64,000 bases of DNA, from NCBI GenBank assembly GCA_946894095.1, contig OX335647.2:18060001-18124000 (forward strand), in the 5' to 3' direction. Positions 62,601 through 64,000 of this stretch are shown here, piece after piece. Below the pieces are notes generated by a model, which did not search any database, was not told the DNA's origin, and worked only from the letters and a program-made list of their open reading frames with translations. Position numbers and translations under genes: made by a program. Each line of letters opens with the position of its first letter. Position 1 is the stretch's first letter. Source of the DNA: Incurvaria masculella. Taxonomy: Eukaryota > Arthropoda > Insecta > Lepidoptera > Incurvariidae.

Positions 62601-63791
62601 ACACCCGCACTGTGCCCGGCGAGCAACATGACACTGCGTCGACCAGTTCGACGCTACTAACCCACCCCAATAAGCTTTCTTGTACCTTACGATTACATAT
62701 TAGACCGAAAGAGTATACATAATTATGACGGTAAGCATAGCGTGTATATTAGGCCTAGTGTAGATTATATCCTTATTTGACTTAGCTATACGTCGTTTGT
62801 GTAATATAAGTCAATAAACACGTTCTTCCCTTCCGTGTAAATAAATTGTAACAACTTAGGTTTCCAGGAGTTAATTAGTACCCTGCCCTTTCTTTTTCCT
62901 TTCTTTATTTTTAAGGAATTGTTACCAAAAACTTGTATCATTTGTATTTATGGAATTGTTCATAATTCTTGTTCATTACTTACATTGTTGTGTACGAACA
63001 TTCATCACTTGATGTGTGTGTTTGTGAAAATATTAACACATGAAATTATTTTACGTACTGAATGTGTTTAGGGTATGTAGATATTTAGGCATTTTGCAGT
63101 ATTTTTAAGCAAGGCTTAATATTTATAGAGGCATATTATATTGTTTTAAGAGATTTAACATACATTTATACCCATATACATATTGTCGGCTGTAATTTAA
63201 GAAGTTATATTATCATCTACACCATCTCTACATTCTTGTATACATTTTATTTTATTTCTTATGACTTTATTCTCCTCGTTCCAAACTTATGATAAAGAAA
63301 TGTTTATTGCAAAAAGTATTTTGCAACAAATTTGTACTTTCCTTATTTCCTTTCCATAAGTGTAAGTGTTACCATTTCTGATAATAAATGGGCATTGACC
63401 TTCATATAACACTTATGGTGTTTGACAAGCGCCTGAATTTTAATAATCCAGGTTTAATTTAGTGTTTGAGAACCATATTTTAAATATTTCTCGTTTTATG
63501 ACTACATATATATTTACAATTTTAATATTTCACTTTGTTGTGTATAGTGTCCCACATATAAGATTTTTATTTAATAGGTTTCTGAATTGTATTGGCATCG
63601 TTTCGTGATTTGTCGTGCTTCATTGAATTGCTCAATTTAATATAGTTACATTACTTGCAATGTAAATGTTATTATACCAAACAGCATAGATTTTTCATAA
63701 GATATGTGTAGGTGTGTGACAATCGTATGGGTATGTCACGTGTGTCTTATTGTGTCTGTCCTCACTTGTAATGTGTTGCCCCAGGCACAAA
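62601..63791 (+). other. osp 3' UTR and flank
   Basis: AT-rich with several polyadenylation signals: AATAAA at 62813-62818, 62840-62845 and 63383-63388. The gene may use a short (about 320 nt) or long (about 890 nt) 3' UTR. No further gene is seen. Confidence 0.6.
62813..62845 (+). promoter_or_regulatory. Polyadenylation signals for osp
   Basis: Two AATAAA hexamers 21 bp apart, 293 bp after the stop codon, followed by a T-rich stretch at about 62880-62920. Position and downstream T-richness fit a cleavage site near 62860; no transcript data. Confidence 0.5.
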
Positions 63792-63967
63792 ATGTATAGG
63801 ACCAGAAGGCCGGCTCCCATGTTGCTCCCAACGCGTAAAACAGGTGCACGCACACATAGACACGTACCTACGAACGGCATTCAGAATGGGAGATCACGTT
63901 TACGTGTCAATATTTTCTAGCGCCTGTTTCCGCCCATTGTATGGAGCTGGCCTTAGGTCCTATACAT
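63792..63967. mobile_element. Small MITE, inverted repeats of about 28 bp
   Basis: Left ATGTATAGGACCAGAAGGCC plus GGCTCCCAT at 63792. Right is the reverse complement, 'atggagctggcc' plus 'ttaggtcctatacat', ending at 63967. The interior of about 120 bp has no ORF. Confidence 0.8.
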
Positions 63968-64000
63968 TGTTTGTCCACGGTTTGAGCGATAATAATATTA

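Overview
The window looks like nuclear DNA of a lepidopteran insect (moth or butterfly). It has one long gene split by GT-AG introns and AT-rich introns packed with small transposable elements. The repeats include a Helitron with the CTAG end typical of moths, a mariner, several jockey/RTE-type LINE remains, tRNA- and 5S-derived SINEs, and the common lepidopteran repeat carrying a GGAC array. I see no bacterial genes, no CRISPR and no complete viral genome. Species cannot be named from sequence alone.

The only host gene I can support is the 3' part of outspread (osp, the insect relative of vertebrate MPRIP) on the + strand. Its 5' exons lie to the left of the window, or in the first 17.8 kb where I could not recognise them. 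Fourteen exons from 17845 to 62520 join in phase to give about 1,887 residues. They encode the end of a first PH domain, a Gly/Ala-rich linker, a second complete PH domain, one huge exon of 3.4 kb with Ser-rich and coiled-coil sequence, and a string of small coiled-coil exons ending at a TAG next to a (CCTCA)16 microsatellite. The last three exons are less certain: the penultimate exon is open in two frames, and which one is used depends on whether an 82-bp exon is included.

Layout: 1-17.8 kb is repeat-rich sequence with SINEs, LINE tails, paired MITEs and a long-TIR fold-back element. 17.8-34.6 kb is osp intron 1, which starts with a tandem triplication of most of the first visible exon. It also holds a putative Helitron interrupted by a mariner with an intact reading frame, a tandem duplication split by a SINE, and a duplicated fold-back element flanked by short-period satellite arrays. 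34.6-35.3 kb has two small exons. 35.3-48.7 kb is a large intron with two LINE fragments. 48.7-62.5 kb holds the rest of the gene. 62.5-64 kb is 3' UTR and a small MITE.

The most interesting structure is a SINE group sharing one body but carrying different 5' heads. One head is tRNA-like. One starts like a tRNA A box and continues into a 5S-rRNA-like internal promoter. A third I cannot assign. Two 5S-headed copies 21 kb apart differ at only a handful of positions, which suggests recent activity. All calls rest on reading the sequence; no searches were run.
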